The notes under the pieces were generated by a model, which had not been told where the DNA came from, made no database searches, and saw nothing but the letters and a program-made list of their open reading frames with translations. The position numbers were made by a program, and so were the translations under genes. DNA of 23,881 nt from a virus: IMG/VR virus record IMGVR_UViG_3300020473_002016, positions 1 to 23,881 of that record; one strand, written 5' to 3'. Positions 22,101 through 23,881 of the stretch are shown here, in pieces. The stretch's first letter is position 1, and each line of letters starts with the position of its first letter.

Positions 22101-23274
22101 CAGGTGTGCAAGAAACAGCTATGGAGAAATAAAGGAATACTTTTCAACTGCCAGCCTCTTCTCTACACCTGGTGCTAGCTCTGATAGTGAACAGACAATT
22201 AATGCAAATAGAAACTCCCACGGAGCCTTTGTGGTAATCGGATCTCAGAGCATAGATACTGCTGGAAATTATTACTTAAACTCTGTCACCAAGCTTTCAA
22301 ATGAAGGTTTAAACCCTGCTGCAAGATACACAAATTTCTCAGGACGTGTAGGGCATATTAGGTTCTGGTCAAGAGGATTAAGCGAGACAGAGTTTAAGGA
22401 GCACACTAGAAACTTTAAGTCACTAGGCTCAGATGATCCAAAGAAGGGATTTAACTTTGATAGGGTCACAACGGGTACTTTTGGAAAGCTAAGAATAGAC
22501 ACGACAACAGACCAGCAGGTTACAGAATCAAATTCTCTTGGGACGATAACACTTACAGACTTTTCACAAAACAGTGTATTTGGAAAGACAACAAGACCCT
22601 GGGAGTTTGTAGAAACCTATGGCGGAGAGAGGGGAGATGAGAATAGATACTTTCACATGTCAGGCTCAGGGTTTGAAACAAGCAAGCAGATAATAAAACC
22701 TACATCATTTCACTATAGCTATCTATCTCCTAGATTTGACATGTCTGAAACAGATGAAAAGGTAAGAATTAGAAGCTATCAGTCAGTCGATAAGGTTGAG
22801 GAAAGTGACTTCGCCTATCGAGCCCCGCTTCATGAGCTACCCAGACAAGATATTCCTGATGACGATACAAGGTTTGCTGTTGATTTTTCAGTCGTCCAAG
22901 CCTTAAATGAGGATATTATGACAATGTTCTCTTCTCTTGATTTCTTTGATAATGCTCTTGGAAGCCCCAATCTAATGTTTGATGAGTACTACCCAGATCT
23001 AGACCAATTAAAGAAAATTTATTTTAATAGACTTATTGATAAGATTAACATTAAGAATTTCTTTGAATTTTATAAGTGGTTTGATTCAATTTTAGGTGTT
23101 ATGATTTCACAGCTAATTCCCAAGAAGACAAACTTTAATGGTGTAAACTTTGTAATTGAGTCACATGTTCTGGAGAGAAACAGGATGAGATATTTATCTG
23201 ACGAGATCTACTTAAAGCTTTCCGAAAGAGAAGGTACATTTTCTGACTTAGTTGATAAGTTCCTGGAGTCTTAA
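19165..23274 (+). CDS. Large multidomain baseplate/adhesion protein with LamG-like and tail-protein-I-like regions
   Basis: The 1369-aa protein is the largest in the window. In order: a polar N-terminal arm (1-130); a LamG/concanavalin-like jelly roll (about 170-345: S-F-S-I-E-M-Q-L, F-T-L-G-I-S, L-R-L-Y-V-N, S-I-D-E-F-R-F-F); a region at 497-640 like P2 gpI / phage tail protein I (L-L-F-V-Y-A-S-Q-F-D-E, W-R-R-I-L-T-N, S-R-G-T-I-H-S-V, I-R-E-Y-G-G); a small beta module (717-840) with T-L-T-Q-x-x-G-G-D-E-G-N-T; a second LamG-like fold (about 865-1080, ending G-R-V-G-H-I-R-F-W-S-R); and a C-terminal block (1180-1350) with I-S-Q-L-I-P-K-K-T-N-F-N-G-V-N-F. The tail-protein-I part suggests a wedge role like T4 gp7; LamG parts suggest sugar binding. 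Start overlaps the previous stop by one base. Confidence 0.72.
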   Translation: MSSGKPKNVMGPSLFSPSFIRGINLGSARVDDVTFSEVSDTNIGSTSSFRYDPPGSPMRSTQQLNIDWSIFENHTFFNSAISKVNVAFDKIINEFPFDGTRKETEDFLDNLTGYENYILDRFPKNTGYLNFYGSSTAGLDQGTLIKVKDQAGRLFPEYSKMNTGQRVLDPTTGSFSIEMQLLCASITNNKQIICQRLVDDDYGFTLGISNTSSTTEASIVFSVTSGSNYMITSGTISKGSFEHVCAVCNREEGVGKLRLYVNEKLIGESDGETEILDMGFSPSHYFTIGSGSIHHLSGVVGSTSETPTGGKFTPTETFSGSIDEFRFFHSIRSLDEQKQFAKRSIFSSPDLRLYFKFNEPSGSTGVNDIVLDSSGKSLHSRVLNYFSVSSGIALRGTGSAGGGTGPVKPPLVDENLDLCPVLFPKFEKVTDLNYTLLLSASRYDNDNPNLITKLIPPHYLEEGQHAQGLNTINGEILGNYSGSSIPGTGDIGSSQLLTALLFVYASQFDEIKLFIDEFSQIFYVDYDENTSASDPFLLFAGEYMGIDLPRIFSDASLLQQVDGEDLTTDTARAGGSLNYVQNQIWRRILTNMREITVSRGTIHSVKSLIRSIGIEPDNVLRIREYGGPSRKTLRNLRVKKSEVSTMIDFSGSLAAHSNMEVGWSLNDQGFLTGSFQRPRLMSPYLSASRFEVGYPEPQGTFVSKHIDYLSRIGGVKKASVVLQSTAQANTNETIILIATDGTSQTYTSKSSETLSSGFFKGTAAYTVAQRMTSLKACIEAKQPGKFTIVQSSTTAANDTLTLTQVQGGDEGNTIVTNTLLNFKVNGILKGASTTVPFTGGRSAVGGDPLFDHNIHGISNDPDDGLFTSGSWTYEAIYQIPGLLTGSHFVTQSLARLHVTGTNAPAKTHGIIFNLSTISGTSKTILFGRPSRSTTASTLKLVLTGANIFDGNPWNISFGRYRADDPISGTISPLSSSYFIRCARNSYGEIKEYFSTASLFSTPGASSDSEQTINANRNSHGAFVVIGSQSIDTAGNYYLNSVTKLSNEGLNPAARYTNFSGRVGHIRFWSRGLSETEFKEHTRNFKSLGSDDPKKGFNFDRVTTGTFGKLRIDTTTDQQVTESNSLGTITLTDFSQNSVFGKTTRPWEFVETYGGERGDENRYFHMSGSGFETSKQIIKPTSFHYSYLSPRFDMSETDEKVRIRSYQSVDKVEESDFAYRAPLHELPRQDIPDDDTRFAVDFSVVQALNEDIMTMFSSLDFFDNALGSPNLMFDEYYPDLDQLKKIYFNRLIDKINIKNFFEFYKWFDSILGVMISQLIPKKTNFNGVNFVIESHVLERNRMRYLSDEIYLKLSEREGTFSDLVDKFLES

Positions 23275-23277
23275 GCT

Positions 23278-23881
23278 ATGCCAATTTCACCATTTAGAGA
23301 TAGGTTTGGTAGATCATTCGCACTAACCGGATCATCCACTGCATCAACCCCCCCATCAGTGGGTGTTAGCTCTTCTTTTAGTTTAATTAATACGGCTGCC
23401 GGAGGAATGAAGACAGCAAAGATTGATCGGTTTAGGCAGGGCATCAACGTTTCTTCTAGGCGATATGTAAGAAGAAATTCTCCTACCACAGTCATAGATA
23501 CAGGAAATACTGCTGTAATTGGCGCTTTGCCCATTTTAACATCTAGGGGAATTGATTCCGAGCAGTTTAGTGATGTTCATTCAATAGAGATTAGAGACTT
23601 TGGTCAACCAAAGTTATTTGAGGACCATGAACCCTTTGAAGACATGGCTACGATGAAGATAAACTCTAAAATAGTTTCAGGAATAACTTCTGCCTACGGC
23701 GGCCCAATAGCCTTTCTTGAAGATTCAGGCCAGCAACAATATCCCGTTATAATGCTAAACGTTTCAATGAAATATCCAGATCAAATGGATGGTGTGATCG
23801 AACCCCTGGCAATTAGAGAAATTATTAGCAATAGATCGGCAGAGACTCCGTTTATTGCCCATAGGGTAAGAGCTCATCTTA
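23278..23881 (+). CDS. Structural-cluster protein, 3' end beyond window
   Basis: An ATG three bases after the previous stop, with GGAG upstream at about 11 nt, opens a frame that stays open for 201 codons to the window edge. The N-terminus is Ser/Thr/Pro-rich (S-S-T-A-S-T-P-P-S-V-G-V-S-S-S) and basic around 44-63 (D-R-F-R-Q-G, S-S-R-R-Y-V-R-R-N). Later residues look beta-rich, with Y-G-G-P-I-A-F-L-E-D, Q-Q-Q-Y-P-V-I-M-L-N-V-S and I-E-P-L-A-I-R-E. I do not recognise a family. Its place at the end of the baseplate run suggests a virion protein. A run of seven C (23349-23355) lies near the start; the frame reads through it cleanly. Confidence 0.75.
   Translation, partial: MPISPFRDRFGRSFALTGSSTASTPPSVGVSSSFSLINTAAGGMKTAKIDRFRQGINVSSRRYVRRNSPTTVIDTGNTAVIGALPILTSRGIDSEQFSDVHSIEIRDFGQPKLFEDHEPFEDMATMKINSKIVSGITSAYGGPIAFLEDSGQQQYPVIMLNVSMKYPDQMDGVIEPLAIREIISNRSAETPFIAHRVRAHL

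Noticed and set aside
23271-23534. Antisense open frame of 87 aa at the end of the baseplate run
   Set aside because: The + strand frame from 23278 is open to the window edge, starts next to the previous stop and has GGAG upstream, so the antisense frame is a shadow.
1-23881. Stop-codon reassignment, as in some large phages
   Set aside because: TAG ends genes at 3957-3959, 12213-12215 and 17616-17618, TGA and TAA end others, and none interrupts a conserved domain.

Overview
The window is an AT-rich, gene-dense stretch read entirely from the + strand: about 22 coding regions with almost no spacing and many 1-8 nt overlaps (TTGA, ATGA and TAATG junctions). No tRNA, rRNA, CRISPR array, insertion sequence or gene-free stretch over 50 nt was seen. 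Recognisable T4-type virion and late-transcription proteins (gp55-like sigma, gp5-like spike, gp25, gp6) mark it as part of a T4-like tailed phage (myovirus) genome. The fusion of LamG-like and tail-protein-I-like segments and the DNRLRE-type protein are, from memory, typical of marine T4-like phages, so a marine bacterial host is likely; the host cannot be read from the sequence. TAA, TGA and TAG all end genes, so the code is standard. TTG is used as a start unusually often (67, 6129, 11158, 15309).

Region 1 (1-7803) is a glycan cassette. It holds the tail of an unidentified gene, a CMP-sialate-synthetase-like cytidylyltransferase fused to a methyltransferase-like domain, two GT2-type glycosyltransferases, two Methyltransf_24-like methyltransferases, an FkbM methyltransferase, a complete NeuB-type nonulosonate synthase, an NTF2-like small protein, and a short UDP-glucose/GDP-mannose dehydrogenase. 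Together these could make and activate a nine-carbon acidic (sialic-acid-like) sugar, oxidise another nucleotide sugar, and build and methylate a glycan. The acceptor (phage virion or host surface) is unknown.

Region 2 (7845-11161) has a RecB/Cas4-like PD-(D/E)XK nuclease with a four-cysteine set, then two adjacent GT4-type glycosyltransferases that extend the glycan theme.

Region 3 (11158-12592) has a small single-TM protein, a gp55-like late sigma factor, and a small helical protein that may be the small terminase subunit (gp16-like).

Region 4 (12595-23881) is the tail/baseplate block: a gp5-like spike/OB protein with no visible lysozyme, a very hydrophobic helical protein of 418 aa, gp25, gp6, a DNRLRE-type protein of 513 aa, a 1369-aa multidomain baseplate/adhesion protein, and an unfinished structural gene running off the end.

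The four longest gaps (38-50 nt, at 2962, 7804, 8679 and 15267) each hold a TATA-type motif without a convincing -35 box. This fits late promoters read by the gp55-like sigma factor encoded in the same window.
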